This document shows positions 24,981 to 34,971 of a stretch of DNA of 54,906 nucleotides, one piece after another. The translations under genes and the position numbers were made by a program. The notes beneath the pieces are model-generated. The model was not told the origin of the DNA. It made no database searches and saw only the letters and a list, made by a program, of their open reading frames with translations. Origin of the DNA: an uncultured Rubritalea sp. (GTDB lineage Bacteria; Verrucomicrobiota; Verrucomicrobiia; Verrucomicrobiales; Akkermansiaceae); contig CALJOJ010000019.1 in NCBI GenBank assembly GCA_937981665.1, forward strand, positions 1 through 54,906, given 5' to 3'. Position 1 is the stretch's first letter; the number at the start of each line of letters is the position of its first letter.

Positions 24981-26435
24981 CTAGCGGATAATACACTCGA
25001 TTACTTTCGGGTAAATACCGATCACGATAATAGCGATGGTGAGTGCTGTGATAATGATCTTGGAGAAGAAAGGTACAACGAGAGCTTCTTCTTTGGCTGG
25101 CTTGTGCCAGTAGATCGCGCGGATGATCTTGAAATAGTAGTAAAAGCCTGAAGCTGCAGCGAGAAAAACAACTGCTAAGATAGGCCATGAAAGCGAACTT
25201 TCGATAACTGCCTTGATCACGAAAAACTTCCCCATGAAGCCAGCGGTGAGTGGAACACCTGCCATCGCTGCCATCGCAATAGTTAGGGCAATTGCTAGTC
25301 TAGGATTTCTCTTACTAAGTCCATCAAAGGCATCGATCTCGTCACTGCCGTCTTGCACTCTTATGAGGTTAAGAATGAAGAAGCCTGCGAAGTTCATCAC
25401 TAGATAGGTAGCGAGGTAAAATTTCACTGTATGGTAATCACTCACAGCGAGAGCGAGAAGTAGGAAGCCTGCGTGCGCGATGGATGAATAAGCGAGGAGT
25501 CGTTTGAAGTTGGTCTGAGCCAGTGCTGAAAGGTTACCGTAGATCAGGGTGGCTACTGCCATCACTGTTAGGATGAGAGCCACATTAGAACTAGCTATTT
25601 CTGTGGAAAGAAATGGGTGAAGGATCACGATGGCGACACCAAATCCAGCAGCCTTTGAGGCGATGGAAAGATACGCTGTGATTGGGTTCGGAGCACCTTG
25701 GTATACATCTGGTATCCAGAGTTGCATAGGGACAGCACCGACCTTGAATCCAAGAGCAAGAATGATCAGAGCTAGGCCGAACAGAAGAGTGTATTGATGA
25801 ACTACGTAATCACCAGTACCGGAATTATTCATGATCATCGCCATTTTACTAAGATCAGTCGTACCCACAGCACCATACAGCCAGGCTATTCCGTAGACTA
25901 GGAAACCAGTAGAGAGCGCACCAAGAATAAGATATTTAACACCCGCTTCTAGTGAACCTACGTTACGTCGCATGTAAGCGACCATCACGTAGAATGTGAT
26001 AGTTACTAGCTCGAGAGAGACGAAGATGGATACGAGATCCGTCGCAGATGCCATCCACATGAGACCAGCACAGGCGAAGACAGGGAGCGTAAAGAACTCT
26101 CCAGTGTGAATGTCCGAATTGTTGTTACTTGTGAATTTATTCAGAATGCTGCGGAAGTCGTAAGACATCAGAAGCACTAGGATGGAGCTAACTAAAGCGA
26201 AGCCTTTGAAGAAGATAGCATGGCCATTAGTGGTGTAGAATCTAGACATCCAGCTAGGCACTTCTTTACATGCTGGGCAGTAACTACCAGCAATCAGTAA
26301 TCCGAGGATGATAGTGAGACCCGCAGCACCTATGAGCGCAAGCGCTGATTTATTCTTAGGCGATGCAAAGGCTTCCCAGAGCAACATAATGACGCCGAGT
26401 CCGACGACGTAGAATTCAAGTAGATAAGTGTTCAT
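24981..26435 (-). CDS. nuoN: NADH-quinone oxidoreductase subunit N
   Basis: A 484-residue antiporter-like membrane subunit of complex I with about 14 helices. The proton_antipo_M core is evident: the helix VSLELVTITFYVMVAY with the conserved glutamate, KYLILGALSTGFLVYG with the conserved lysine, GFKVGAVPMQLWIPDVYQGAPNP, and LLAYSSIAHAGFLLLAL. It takes part in proton translocation in the cytoplasmic membrane. Last gene of the leftward nuo operon, 6 bases after nuoM. Confidence 0.95.
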   Translation of the reverse strand: MNTYLLEFYVVGLGVIMLLWEAFASPKNKSALALIGAAGLTIILGLLIAGSYCPACKEVPSWMSRFYTTNGHAIFFKGFALVSSILVLLMSYDFRSILNKFTSNNNSDIHTGEFFTLPVFACAGLMWMASATDLVSIFVSLELVTITFYVMVAYMRRNVGSLEAGVKYLILGALSTGFLVYGIAWLYGAVGTTDLSKMAMIMNNSGTGDYVVHQYTLLFGLALIILALGFKVGAVPMQLWIPDVYQGAPNPITAYLSIASKAAGFGVAIVILHPFLSTEIASSNVALILTVMAVATLIYGNLSALAQTNFKRLLAYSSIAHAGFLLLALAVSDYHTVKFYLATYLVMNFAGFFILNLIRVQDGSDEIDAFDGLSKRNPRLAIALTIAMAAMAGVPLTAGFMGKFFVIKAVIESSLSWPILAVVFLAAASGFYYYFKIIRAIYWHKPAKEEALVVPFFSKIIITALTIAIIVIGIYPKVIECIIR

Positions 26436-26441
26436 TATTGA

Positions 26442-27863
26442 TTAGTTGAAAAAGTGGAGAATAGTGTTCGGGTAAATTCCGACAACGAGGAGAACGAGAC
26501 CGAGAATGATGGCTGGGATCTTCTCATTAAAACTGAGTGGTGTGACCTCTTCTGTGCGTCTAACAGTTTCACCTTGGAAGATGTTTCTGAATGCGCGTAA
26601 CATGTAGACAGCTGAGATGACTACACCCCAGATAGCGATCATTGTAGCGATCTGGAGCGGACCGAATCCGTCAGCATGTGACCAGTCTTCAAAGCCAGAG
26701 AAGAATACCATTATTTCACCAGCGAAGTTTGCTAGTCCAGGTAGACCGATAGATGCCATACCTACTAATCCGAAGAGGAAAGCGAGGCTAGGCGTATTCT
26801 TAGCGAGTCCACCAAGTTGGTTTATCTCAAGTGTGCCAGTCTTTGATTCTATTCTATCCGCTAGGCAGAATGACATCGCAATCGAGATGCCGTGGGCGAA
26901 CATGAGGAGCACTGCTGCCTGCATAGCAAAGCTGCTGCCGTTATCTACAAGTGCTGCTATCGCTAGGAAAATATAACCCATGTGCATCACAGATGAATTA
27001 CCTAACATGGTGTCGAGTCGTCTTTGATTGATCGTGACTAGACCTACCCAGATGATGTTGAAGAGTAATAGAATGAGGAGTAGTGGAAGCCAGTGAGCCA
27101 TTCCGTCTGGTGCCACTTTATAAGCAACGACGATCAATCCGTAGATTCCGAATTTCTTAAGAACACCAGCGTGGAGCATAGAAACAGGAGCTGGAGCAGA
27201 AGCATAGGCAGGAGCTGCCCAGCTATGGAACGGGAAGAGGGAAACCAATGTACCAAAGCCGATGATAAGTAGTAGCGCCACTTCATTCTGATAGAGGGCA
27301 AGTGGCTTGAGCTCAGTCATATCAAACGTGCCTAGCTGAGTTGCAATCATGAGGATACCTGCGAGAAGGATGATAGAACCAAATGCTAGGTAGATCGTAA
27401 TTTTCCAAGCGACTTCCTTTCGCTCGCCGCGACCCAGCATTCCGATCATGAGGAAGGTAGGAATGAGAGCGAGTTCGTGGAATGCGAAGAAGAAGAACAG
27501 GTCTTTAGCGATAAAGGCACCAATCGCACCAGCAGAGATCATCATGATACTCCCGTACCATAGACCTTCATGGCCCTTGGGGCAGGTTCCACTGAGGACA
27601 GCGGCAAGAGTAACGATGACTGAAAGGATCAGTAAAATGACGCTAATGCCACCATTCGCATGGAGGTCGAGAGCGAGGTTCATATTCGGGTTCTCAAGTA
27701 CATTGAGAGTAAATCCAGAACAAGAGGTAGAGATTGCTGCTACGGCTATAGCAATATTTGCGACAGCTGCACCTATGGCGATCTTTCGAGCACCAGCGGA
27801 ACCCAGCACAAAAATGGCTGCGGCGGCTAATAATGGAATCAAGATGAGTGCTAATGTAAGCAT
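26442..27863 (-). CDS. nuoM: NADH-quinone oxidoreductase subunit M
   Basis: A 473-residue antiporter-like subunit of complex I. Diagnostic segments are FFFFAFHELALIPTFLMIG with the key glutamate, KITIYLAFGSIILLAG with the key lysine, FHSWAAPAYASAPAPVSMLHAGVLKKFGIYGL, and TMLGNSSVMHMGYIFLAI. Length and helix pattern are normal for the subunit. It lies between nuoL (36 bases) and nuoN (6 bases). Confidence 0.95.
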   Translation of the reverse strand: MLTLALILIPLLAAAAIFVLGSAGARKIAIGAAVANIAIAVAAISTSCSGFTLNVLENPNMNLALDLHANGGISVILLILSVIVTLAAVLSGTCPKGHEGLWYGSIMMISAGAIGAFIAKDLFFFFAFHELALIPTFLMIGMLGRGERKEVAWKITIYLAFGSIILLAGILMIATQLGTFDMTELKPLALYQNEVALLLIIGFGTLVSLFPFHSWAAPAYASAPAPVSMLHAGVLKKFGIYGLIVVAYKVAPDGMAHWLPLLLILLLFNIIWVGLVTINQRRLDTMLGNSSVMHMGYIFLAIAALVDNGSSFAMQAAVLLMFAHGISIAMSFCLADRIESKTGTLEINQLGGLAKNTPSLAFLFGLVGMASIGLPGLANFAGEIMVFFSGFEDWSHADGFGPLQIATMIAIWGVVISAVYMLRAFRNIFQGETVRRTEEVTPLSFNEKIPAIILGLVLLVVGIYPNTILHFFN

Positions 27864-27899
27864 GGATGATTGATGTTAGAAGTGGTTAGAGAAAAGTGG

Positions 27900-29696
27900 T
27901 TATGAAAAGATTGTGAAGTAGATGGCGATAAGGATACCGACACCACTGAGTAATGCGTAGTGCTGGAGGTTTCCTGACTGGCAATTTCTTCTGAAGAGAT
28001 TACCTGTGCCTTGAGCGCATCGAGTGAGGCCACCTACGAGTAAGCCGTTGATAATGAACTCATCAAGAAAGTGCACAATAGCTGCAAGGATGTCCTGGAA
28101 CCATTTCACAAGACCGGCATAGAATTCATCGATGTAGAATTTGTTACGGAAAAGTGGTATGTTGATTGGGTCGGAGCTTCTTCCTCTATAGATGACGAAG
28201 GCTGCGGCGAAACCGATCAGGAAAACGATCATAGAAGCGATCGTCACTTCATTCCAGTGGAATGCTGTATCAGGTGTAAAATCGTTAGCTGGAATGAGTT
28301 TTCCTAAGAAAGGAGAAGCAATCGCCATTACTGCGAGGATGACTAGTGGGGCGAACATTCTGAACTCTACTTCCTTCGCGTGTTCTGCATGCTCATCCTT
28401 AGCTTTGCCAAAGAAGGCAACGAAGATGAGGCGGAACATATAAAATGTTGTTAGAGCTGCAACTCCGAGAGCGATCCAGTAGAATGGTGTGCCGTGAGCA
28501 GCGTGAAGAATACCTTCTTTAGAGAAGAAACCTGAGGTGAATGGAACTGCAGTGAGTGCGCATGTTCCTATGACGAAGGTGAAACCTGTAATCGGCATCT
28601 TCTTAAACAGCCCACCCATTTTCCAGATGTTCTGCTCGTGATGACAAGCGTAGATGACTGCTCCTGATCCGAGGAAGAGAAGCGCCTTGAACCATGCGTG
28701 TGTGTAGAGGTGGAACATTCCAGCGTCTGGCTCTAATAAGCCAACTGCCATTACCATATAACCAAGCTGTGAGAGGGTAGAATATGCGAGGATCTTTTTG
28801 ATGTCATCTTGCTGAGTAGCCATGAGAGCAGCTACGAGTGAAGTAATAGCACCAATCCAGGCAATGACCTCAATAGCTGGAACCTGTGCACGTGCCTCAA
28901 GGCCGACACTTCCGAAGAAGCGCGCCATCATATAGACGCCAGCTGCAACCATGGTTGCGGCGTGGATAAGAGCAGATACCGGAGTAGGACCTTCCATCGC
29001 ATCTGGGAGCCAGACGTGGAGTGGAAGCTGAGCAGATTTACCAATAGCTCCACAGAAGACGAACAGAACAGCAGCTCCAGCCATCCATGATCCGCTTCCA
29101 ATGAATGCAGTACCGTCCATATCAGAGAATACGATAGAGCCGGCTAGCATCCAGGTCATGAGAATACCAATAAGGAAGCCAAAGTCACCAATCCTATTAG
29201 ATAGGAATGCTTTTTTAGCCGCGTCAGCCGCTGTGTCTTTCTTATACCAATGACCGATGAGGAGGTATGAGGATAGACCTACAAGCTCCCAGAAGATGAA
29301 CATCATAACGAAATTCTCTGCGAGAACGATGCCTGTCATGGAGAACATGAAGAGTGAGAGGTTACCAAAGTAACGCGCCTTCGCACCGTCTTTATCCATG
29401 TAAGCGAGTGAGAAAACGTGGACTAGAAAACCAATGCCACAGACAACGATCATCATGCCCTTAGCAAGCTGATCATCAGCTAAGCCAATGCTTGCATTAA
29501 AACTACCAACGCTGATCCAAGACCAGGAATCGGGAGTGCTGAATGAACCATTAGTCCACATAATAGCAATCACCAAGGTGGCTAGTGTAGAAACCGTGCC
29601 GATCAGTGACGCCAGATTAGATAGTTTTTGTTTTAGCACGAAATGAATCAGTGCTGCACTAACTAGTGGCAGAAGAAATAGTAACCAAAGTATCAT
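27900..29696 (-). CDS. nuoL: NADH-quinone oxidoreductase subunit L
   Basis: A 598-residue distal antiporter-like subunit with the long C-terminal lateral helix region. Diagnostic segments are FIFWELVGLSSYLLIGHWY, FLSNRIGDFGFLIG, SAQLPLHVWLPDAMEGPTPVSALIHAATMVAAGVYM and AYSTLSQLGYMVMAVG. Near the C-terminus RNKFYIDEFYAGLVKWFQDILAAI matches the usual end of NuoL. The final 45 residues contain a cysteine-bearing segment (LTRCAQGTGNLFRRNCQSGN) and a last helix. Confidence 0.95.
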   Translation of the reverse strand: MILWLLFLLPLVSAALIHFVLKQKLSNLASLIGTVSTLATLVIAIMWTNGSFSTPDSWSWISVGSFNASIGLADDQLAKGMMIVVCGIGFLVHVFSLAYMDKDGAKARYFGNLSLFMFSMTGIVLAENFVMMFIFWELVGLSSYLLIGHWYKKDTAADAAKKAFLSNRIGDFGFLIGILMTWMLAGSIVFSDMDGTAFIGSGSWMAGAAVLFVFCGAIGKSAQLPLHVWLPDAMEGPTPVSALIHAATMVAAGVYMMARFFGSVGLEARAQVPAIEVIAWIGAITSLVAALMATQQDDIKKILAYSTLSQLGYMVMAVGLLEPDAGMFHLYTHAWFKALLFLGSGAVIYACHHEQNIWKMGGLFKKMPITGFTFVIGTCALTAVPFTSGFFSKEGILHAAHGTPFYWIALGVAALTTFYMFRLIFVAFFGKAKDEHAEHAKEVEFRMFAPLVILAVMAIASPFLGKLIPANDFTPDTAFHWNEVTIASMIVFLIGFAAAFVIYRGRSSDPINIPLFRNKFYIDEFYAGLVKWFQDILAAIVHFLDEFIINGLLVGGLTRCAQGTGNLFRRNCQSGNLQHYALLSGVGILIAIYFTIFS

Positions 29697-29718
29697 GAGT
29701 ATTAGGATGAAGTGAAAA

Positions 29719-30042
29719 TTAGTTTTTGAGTGATGTTAGATCGTCAGTACTGATCGTCTTGCGGGCTCGATAGAGTGCCACAATGATAGCCAGTCCTACA
29801 GCGACCTCAGCAGCTGCAACGGTGATAATGAAGAAGACGAGCATCTGGCCGTCATAGTCAGGCAGACCGTTCACAAGATTCGCGCGACTGAATGCCACGA
29901 GCGTGAGTGAGGCAGCTGCGAGCATGAGTTCCAAGCACATGAATATCACAATGATATTACGACGGATGATGACTCCAGATAGGCCGATAGCGAATAGTAG
30001 GCCGGAGAAGAATAAGTATTCTGTGAGTGATGCGGTAGGCAT
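29719..30042 (-). CDS. nuoK: NADH-quinone oxidoreductase subunit K
   Basis: A 107-residue three-helix subunit. [42 protein letters not shown] carries the conserved glutamate of the K-channel, and [18 protein letters not shown] carries the second. Normal length. It sits 23 bases after nuoJ and 22 bases before nuoL. Confidence 0.96.
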   Translation of the reverse strand: MPTASLTEYLFFSGLLFAIGLSGVIIRRNIIVIFMCLELMLAAASLTLVAFSRANLVNGLPDYDGQMLVFFIITVAAAEVAVGLAIIVALYRARKTISTDDLTSLKN

Positions 30043-30065
30043 GGTGTTAGATTACGGAATGAAAT

Positions 30066-31229
30066 TTATTTGTTAGCGTGAAGTTCAGTTGCTTGAGTAA
30101 GCCAATCATCTCTGTCGATACGCCCTTTAAATGAAAGTAGACCGTCGAATTCGGAAACGACTTCAGGTGACCATTGAGAGATTTGTTTGAAGGTATAAAC
30201 CCCAAAGCCATTGAGCTTACCAACGATTACTGGACCTACTCCTTTGATCTCGGTTAGATCGTCAGCATCATCAGGACGCTCGGTGTAAATGAGACCTAGC
30301 TTTTCATCAGTCGTTGCATGTTCTGGAAGATCAGTATCATCGGCAGATGTGGTTGACTTTGCAGAGACAGTTTTAGATTTCTTATCAGATTCGAGGGTCA
30401 ATTCTGACTGCTTTGCTTTCTTACCTTTGCTAGATTCAGCGACAGATTCAGGTTTTACAACTTCTTCTTCAGTAGTTGGAGATTCTTCAGTAGGCTCTTC
30501 GATCTCTTCTACAGAGTCAGCGGCATTACCTACTTCAGTATTCTCGGAGTGCTCTGTGTCTGGGCCATTCAGAGTAGCCACTTTAGGAATGTCCTTTGAC
30601 TTAGCGATAGTCTTTGCCATGCGTCCGTCATCATCAGCGTCTGCTGGCGCTTCATCTCCGTGCAGCTTCTTAGAAAGTGTTACACAACCAATGGTAGCAA
30701 CGAGAAGAAGTACTCCAACTACCTGTAATGGGAAGTTGTATACGGTAAAAGTTTTCTGACCGATGAGGTTCACATCAGGGATTTCACCCTCTCTGAGCTT
30801 GGGGCGAATAAGGCTGTCTTTAGGTACTTCAGATTCTGGCAGGCTAGCCTCAGCAGCCGTAAGTGCTTTTTTATCTAGTATTTCGAAATCCTTATCAACA
30901 CTGATAAATACAGGACAGATGATCATGACAAGAAGTAGGGGAATAATCACTCCAGCTGCTACATTTATTACATGAAATTCCTTCTTAGACTCTTTTTTTA
31001 AGTCTAACAACATGATGATGAAAATAAACAACACCATGATAGCTCCGGCATACACGAGGATCATTAGAGTCCCGATAAAGTAGGCATTAAGACCGATGAA
31101 AAGTGCAGCAAGCGCGATGAAAGATCCGATCATGCCCATTGCTGAGGAGACTGGATTTTTCAGAGCTACTACACAGATACCGCCTGTTATCATCAGGATA
31201 GCGAAAATGTAAAATAGAATGGATGGCAT
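30066..31229 (-). CDS. nuoJ: NADH-quinone oxidoreductase subunit J with C-terminal helix-hairpin-helix-like extension
   Basis: A 387-residue protein, about twice the usual NuoJ length. Residues 1-190 are a normal five-helix NuoJ (AMGMIGSFIALAALFIGLNAYFIGTLMILVYAGAIMVLFIFIIML). A charged, Glu/Ser/Lys-rich linker of about 130 residues follows. The last roughly 65 residues (DDADDLTEIKGVGPVIVGKLNGFGVYTFKQISQWS ... FKGRIDRDDWLTQATELH) form the small helical domain that is usually fused to NuoE or ribosomal protein L21 in other bacteria, with its GxGP helix-hairpin-helix signature. The extension is in frame and unbroken. Confidence 0.93.
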   Translation of the reverse strand: MPSILFYIFAILMITGGICVVALKNPVSSAMGMIGSFIALAALFIGLNAYFIGTLMILVYAGAIMVLFIFIIMLLDLKKESKKEFHVINVAAGVIIPLLLVMIICPVFISVDKDFEILDKKALTAAEASLPESEVPKDSLIRPKLREGEIPDVNLIGQKTFTVYNFPLQVVGVLLLVATIGCVTLSKKLHGDEAPADADDDGRMAKTIAKSKDIPKVATLNGPDTEHSENTEVGNAADSVEEIEEPTEESPTTEEEVVKPESVAESSKGKKAKQSELTLESDKKSKTVSAKSTTSADDTDLPEHATTDEKLGLIYTERPDDADDLTEIKGVGPVIVGKLNGFGVYTFKQISQWSPEVVSEFDGLLSFKGRIDRDDWLTQATELHANK

Positions 31230-31278
31230 AAAATAGACGTTGTGAATAGTTAGATAGTTGAGTCGTTATTATTGGGAG

Positions 31279-31848
31279 CTATTTTAACTCATTCCACTTA
31301 TTAACGAGACCGACGCGCTTACCGCCGATTTCATAAAGCTTTTCTTTGTTGTGAACCATTTCTGCACGGCTAGTTCCGGTGATGGAGTAGTCCTTACGCA
31401 GGTAGATAGCTTGCTCTGGGCAGACTTCTTCGCAGAGTCCACAGTAGATACAGCGGATCATATCGATCTCAAATTCCTGTGGGCGCTTCTCGACTTTTGC
31501 CCAAGTGTCTCCCTCAGGGATCTCACCTGGGATGATCTTGATCGCTTTTGGTGGGCAGATAAATTCACATAACTGGCAAGAAACACATCGCTCACGATCT
31601 TGCTCATCAGTAACGAGAGCTGGTGCGCCACGATAGTACTCAGGTAGTTCGTCATCCCATTTTTCTTCTGGGTACTGCATCGTGATTCCTAGGCCTGATG
31701 ACTTGAGTCCATCAGCACCACGAGATTTCCCAAAGACAGACTGGTAAGCGTGCTTTAGAGTCACGAGCGTGCCTTTGAAAATACCGATCAGGTAGATCTC
31801 ATCAGATTTAGTTAGCGTTGGGCGAGATAGTTTAGTAACTTTAGCCAT
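31279..31848 (-). CDS. nuoI: NADH-quinone oxidoreductase subunit I
   Basis: A 189-residue ferredoxin-like subunit holding the two [4Fe-4S] clusters N6a and N6b. Two complete motifs are visible: CVSCQLCEFICPPKAI and CIYCGLCEEVCPEQAI. It bridges the peripheral arm to the quinone site, on the cytoplasmic face. Normal length; between nuoH and nuoJ. Confidence 0.96.
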   Translation of the reverse strand: MAKVTKLSRPTLTKSDEIYLIGIFKGTLVTLKHAYQSVFGKSRGADGLKSSGLGITMQYPEEKWDDELPEYYRGAPALVTDEQDRERCVSCQLCEFICPPKAIKIIPGEIPEGDTWAKVEKRPQEFEIDMIRCIYCGLCEEVCPEQAIYLRKDYSITGTSRAEMVHNKEKLYEIGGKRVGLVNKWNELK

Positions 31849-31880
31849 GGTGTTAGCAATGAGTGGTTAGCGGTATGATA

Positions 31881-33131
31881 TTAGTTAGCGGAGTCTGCTG
31901 CTTTTTCAGAATCTGAAGCGAGCATACGTTCGAGAGATTTAGCGATGTAGAACATCAGTGCGGAGAAGATAATAACACCTGTGAGTGCTGCCCAGAATGG
32001 AAACCCTACAAGGTGATCATTCACTCTAGCCATTATTACAGCAGTGAAAAGAATGTTGATGAGAGCTGCTTCGAAGAAGACGACCCAGCCAAGCTTCATG
32101 AGCTGGTCATATCTGAAACGTGGAACTGTCCAGCGGATAAGAATGAAGAAGAGGATGAAGGCAATCAGCTTCACAAGGAAAGCACCGAGGTGGATCAATC
32201 CAGCCCAGTTTCCACAGGTTTCAAAAACCCAAGCGTCAAGCCCGAACCCTACAGACCAGCCTCCGAGGAAAAGTGTCACGATGAGGGCAGACCCCACGAT
32301 CATAGCGGCGTATTCACCGAGGAAGAAGAGGGCGAATTTCATGGAAGAGTATTCCGTGTGATATCCACCTACGAGTTCAGTCTCACATTCAGGAAGGTCA
32401 AACGGCATGCGGTTTGTCTCTGCAAAAATAGAAATGGTGAAGATGAAGAAGGAGATGATCATTGGTATCCAGAGAAGCATACGTTCTAGTGAAAGACCTT
32501 CGCCCCATAGTGGTAAGATAAGCCAGCCGTTCTTCGCTTGCTCTTCTACGATGTTCATCAGGTTAAGATCACCGAAGTGCATCAGCACAGGGATGACAGA
32601 AAGGCCGAGTGCTATCTCGTATGAGATCATCTGAGCACAAGAACGGACACCTCCGAAGAATGAGTATTTATTGTTAGAAGCCCATCCCGCTAAGGTGATT
32701 CCGTAAACTGATAGTGAAGCAACAGCAAAGATAAGTAGAGGGCCGACCGATACATCAGCGATCACGAGAGCCTCACGAAAAAGGTAAGAACCAAAGGGGA
32801 TCACCGAGAGTGTCACCAAGGCTGGCACCATAGTGAGAACTGGTGCTAACCAGAAGAAGAACTTGTTCACGTGAGACGGGACGAAGTCTTCCTTAAGGAT
32901 AAATTTTAATCCATCAGCAAGTGGCTGGAGTAGACCGAAGAAACTGATATCCTTCTTAAATCCGAAGAGAGTGAGCGGGATTCCTGTTCTGTTAGGGCCG
33001 ACACGGTCTTGGATTACCGCAGCGAATCTACGCTCAGCATAAACTGAATACGCAATGAGCGGCAGAGTGATGACAAAGGTAATGCCAATGATTTTGGCTA
33101 GCATTACGATGATGAGGATGATGGCTTCCAT
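31881..33131 (-). CDS. nuoH: NADH-quinone oxidoreductase subunit H
   Basis: A 416-residue membrane subunit that forms the quinone-binding chamber. Characteristic sequences are ERRFAAVIQDRVGPNRTG, QPLADGLKFILKEDFVP, GVRSCAQMISYEIALGLS, ETNRMPFDLPECETELVGGYHTEYSSMKFALFFLGEY and RWTVPRFRYDQLMKLGW. All are intact. It lies 31 bases after nuoG. Confidence 0.96.
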   Translation of the reverse strand: MEAIILIIVMLAKIIGITFVITLPLIAYSVYAERRFAAVIQDRVGPNRTGIPLTLFGFKKDISFFGLLQPLADGLKFILKEDFVPSHVNKFFFWLAPVLTMVPALVTLSVIPFGSYLFREALVIADVSVGPLLIFAVASLSVYGITLAGWASNNKYSFFGGVRSCAQMISYEIALGLSVIPVLMHFGDLNLMNIVEEQAKNGWLILPLWGEGLSLERMLLWIPMIISFFIFTISIFAETNRMPFDLPECETELVGGYHTEYSSMKFALFFLGEYAAMIVGSALIVTLFLGGWSVGFGLDAWVFETCGNWAGLIHLGAFLVKLIAFILFFILIRWTVPRFRYDQLMKLGWVVFFEAALINILFTAVIMARVNDHLVGFPFWAALTGVIIFSALMFYIAKSLERMLASDSEKAADSAN

Positions 33132-33162
33132 AGTGAAAAGTTGATCAGTGATTAGTTGTGAT

Positions 33163-34908
33163 TTATCCTACGATGATGCCTGCGCTGGCTCGTTCGCGTT
33201 CCTTGGTGAGTAGTGGTATTTCCACTCCAGTCTCGATGAGCTTGATGCCTTGTTCGCCAATCTTAGAGAACGTCATACCTTCAAAGGCAGGAATGTTTTC
33301 CGCGATGACTTTCACAACTTCCTCGATCATGTAGAGGTCGTTAGGTTCACCAGTGAGGGCTAAAATGAGGTCACGGATGATCTCCCAGTCTTCTCTTGCA
33401 TTACCTGCTGGCTGAAGTGCCTGATTGAGCCTCTGGAGTCTACCGAGAACATTTACCATGCTACCACGTTTCTCAGCGAAGCTTGCACCAGGCAAGACGA
33501 TGTCACTTACTTTTGCCGTAGCATTAGCGATGATGTGTGAGGAAACTACTAGCTCAGCATTCGCAAGATCATCATGCGAGAAGCCAGCGGCTTCGAAGAT
33601 ATCTTCGCTAAGCACGATGAGAGCTTTGACGCTGCCATCATTGAGTCCAGCCTTGATAGAATCTAGTTTCTTAGTAGTCTCACCAAGAATAAGCTTTGCT
33701 CCATTGGTGTTAGGGTTTCTATCAGCAGAGATTAGCTTGCCATCAGCTTCGCCGATACGTTCTACGGTAGCAATATTCTCAGCCCCTAATGTCGAGGCGA
33801 GAGTATGTGTTAGGAATAGCTCTTCATTGGTCTGACGCGCGGAAGCAATGATTGCGATCTCGCTAGGTTCAAATTGTTTCAGAGCATCTGCTACCGCAGT
33901 ATTTGCGGTATGCCAGTCAGTGATCTCGTGCTTGTCGTCGACTTTGATCATTGGATCAGTTAGGCGGTTGTCACCCTGCACTTCGTGGAAGGCGAGACGG
34001 TGTGAGTCTGGCATCCACTCAGAGTTTACCTCGTCATTTCTGCGTGGAGTCACACGGTAGATCTGACTGCCACGAGTCCAGATCAAGGTATTGCAGCCAG
34101 TGCCACAGTTCACGTCGATTGATTTGGTTTCCTTGAGGAACCAGACACGCATCTGGAACCGGAAATCTTTAGATGTAAGAGCACCTACTGGGCAGAGATC
34201 GATGGTGTTCATTCCGTAGTTAGAGTCTAACTTGCGGTCTGGGTGACACGTCACAGTGGTGTGAGTACCACGTTCAGAGAATCCTAGCACAGCGTCTTCT
34301 GCTACTTCATCCATAAAGCGGATACAGCGTGAGCACATGATACATCGTTCGTCGTCGAGATTGACTCTTGGTCCGATGTCGACGTTCTTTGGCTTCTTGA
34401 CCTTGTCTTCTACGAAACGTGATTGTCCACGTCCGTGCTCGACGGAAAATTCTTGGAGTGAGCACTCCCCAGCTTGGTCACAGATAGGACAGTCGAGTGG
34501 GTGGTTGATGAGGAGAAACTCCATCACACCTTCGCGGGTCTTTTCTACGAGGTCACCAGTAGTTCTTATCCCCATGTTCTCAGCAACCGTATTCGCACAA
34601 GCGATCACAGGTCTAGGCATCCAGCCAATTTCTTGAAATCCATCATCACCAAACACTGGATCAGCACCAGGCGCAGGGCGTGGTGGCATTCCCATCTGCA
34701 CAAGACACATGCGGCAGTTACCCGGTGAGGTAAGCTTTGGGTGATAGCAGTAATGGGGCACTTCCTTTTCAGCTATCTTACAGGCCTCGATCATACGAGT
34801 CCCTTTAGGAACTTGGATCCAGTTGCCATCGATATGCACGTTAACGAGCCCCTTTGCAGCGGCCTCGTCTTTTGGAAGTAGTTTGGTGGTAGTTTCTTGG
34901 TCTGACAT
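33163..34908 (-). CDS. nuoG: NADH-quinone oxidoreductase subunit G
   Basis: A 581-residue iron-sulfur subunit of the peripheral arm. The N-terminal [2Fe-2S] ligands are Cys54, Cys65, Cys68 and Cys104. The His-Cys cluster is at HPLDCPICDQAGEC (His136, Cys140, Cys143, Cys149), and a [4Fe-4S] motif at CIMCSRC begins at Cys189, with a later Cys in TIDLCPVGALT. The molybdopterin-oxidoreductase-like C-terminal part is short relative to longer NuoG forms. It is upstream of nuoH. Upstream of its own start lies the four-helix-bundle cassette rather than nuoF directly. Confidence 0.95.
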   Translation of the reverse strand: MSDQETTTKLLPKDEAAAKGLVNVHIDGNWIQVPKGTRMIEACKIAEKEVPHYCYHPKLTSPGNCRMCLVQMGMPPRPAPGADPVFGDDGFQEIGWMPRPVIACANTVAENMGIRTTGDLVEKTREGVMEFLLINHPLDCPICDQAGECSLQEFSVEHGRGQSRFVEDKVKKPKNVDIGPRVNLDDERCIMCSRCIRFMDEVAEDAVLGFSERGTHTTVTCHPDRKLDSNYGMNTIDLCPVGALTSKDFRFQMRVWFLKETKSIDVNCGTGCNTLIWTRGSQIYRVTPRRNDEVNSEWMPDSHRLAFHEVQGDNRLTDPMIKVDDKHEITDWHTANTAVADALKQFEPSEIAIIASARQTNEELFLTHTLASTLGAENIATVERIGEADGKLISADRNPNTNGAKLILGETTKKLDSIKAGLNDGSVKALIVLSEDIFEAAGFSHDDLANAELVVSSHIIANATAKVSDIVLPGASFAEKRGSMVNVLGRLQRLNQALQPAGNAREDWEIIRDLILALTGEPNDLYMIEEVVKVIAENIPAFEGMTFSKIGEQGIKLIETGVEIPLLTKERERASAGIIVG

Positions 34909-34927
34909 GTCTTAAGTTGTTCGGTAG

Positions 34928-34941
34928 TGTAGCAGGTAGCG
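34928..34941. repeat. Left arm of a 14-bp perfect inverted repeat flanking the four-helix-bundle gene
   Basis: tgtagcaggtagcg is the exact reverse complement of bases 35439-35452. The adjoining sequence to 34971 contains further gtagc-type units (ggtagcgggtagca) overlapping the 3' end of the gene. Confidence 0.85.
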
Positions 34942-34971
34942 TTCGCCTGCGGCGGTAGCGGGTAGCACTCG

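Noticed and set aside
24970-24985. Hairpin gctag-aga-ctagc between DUF3147 and nuoN as a bidirectional terminator
   Set aside because: Only five base pairs, no T tract on either strand, and it includes the nuoN stop codon.
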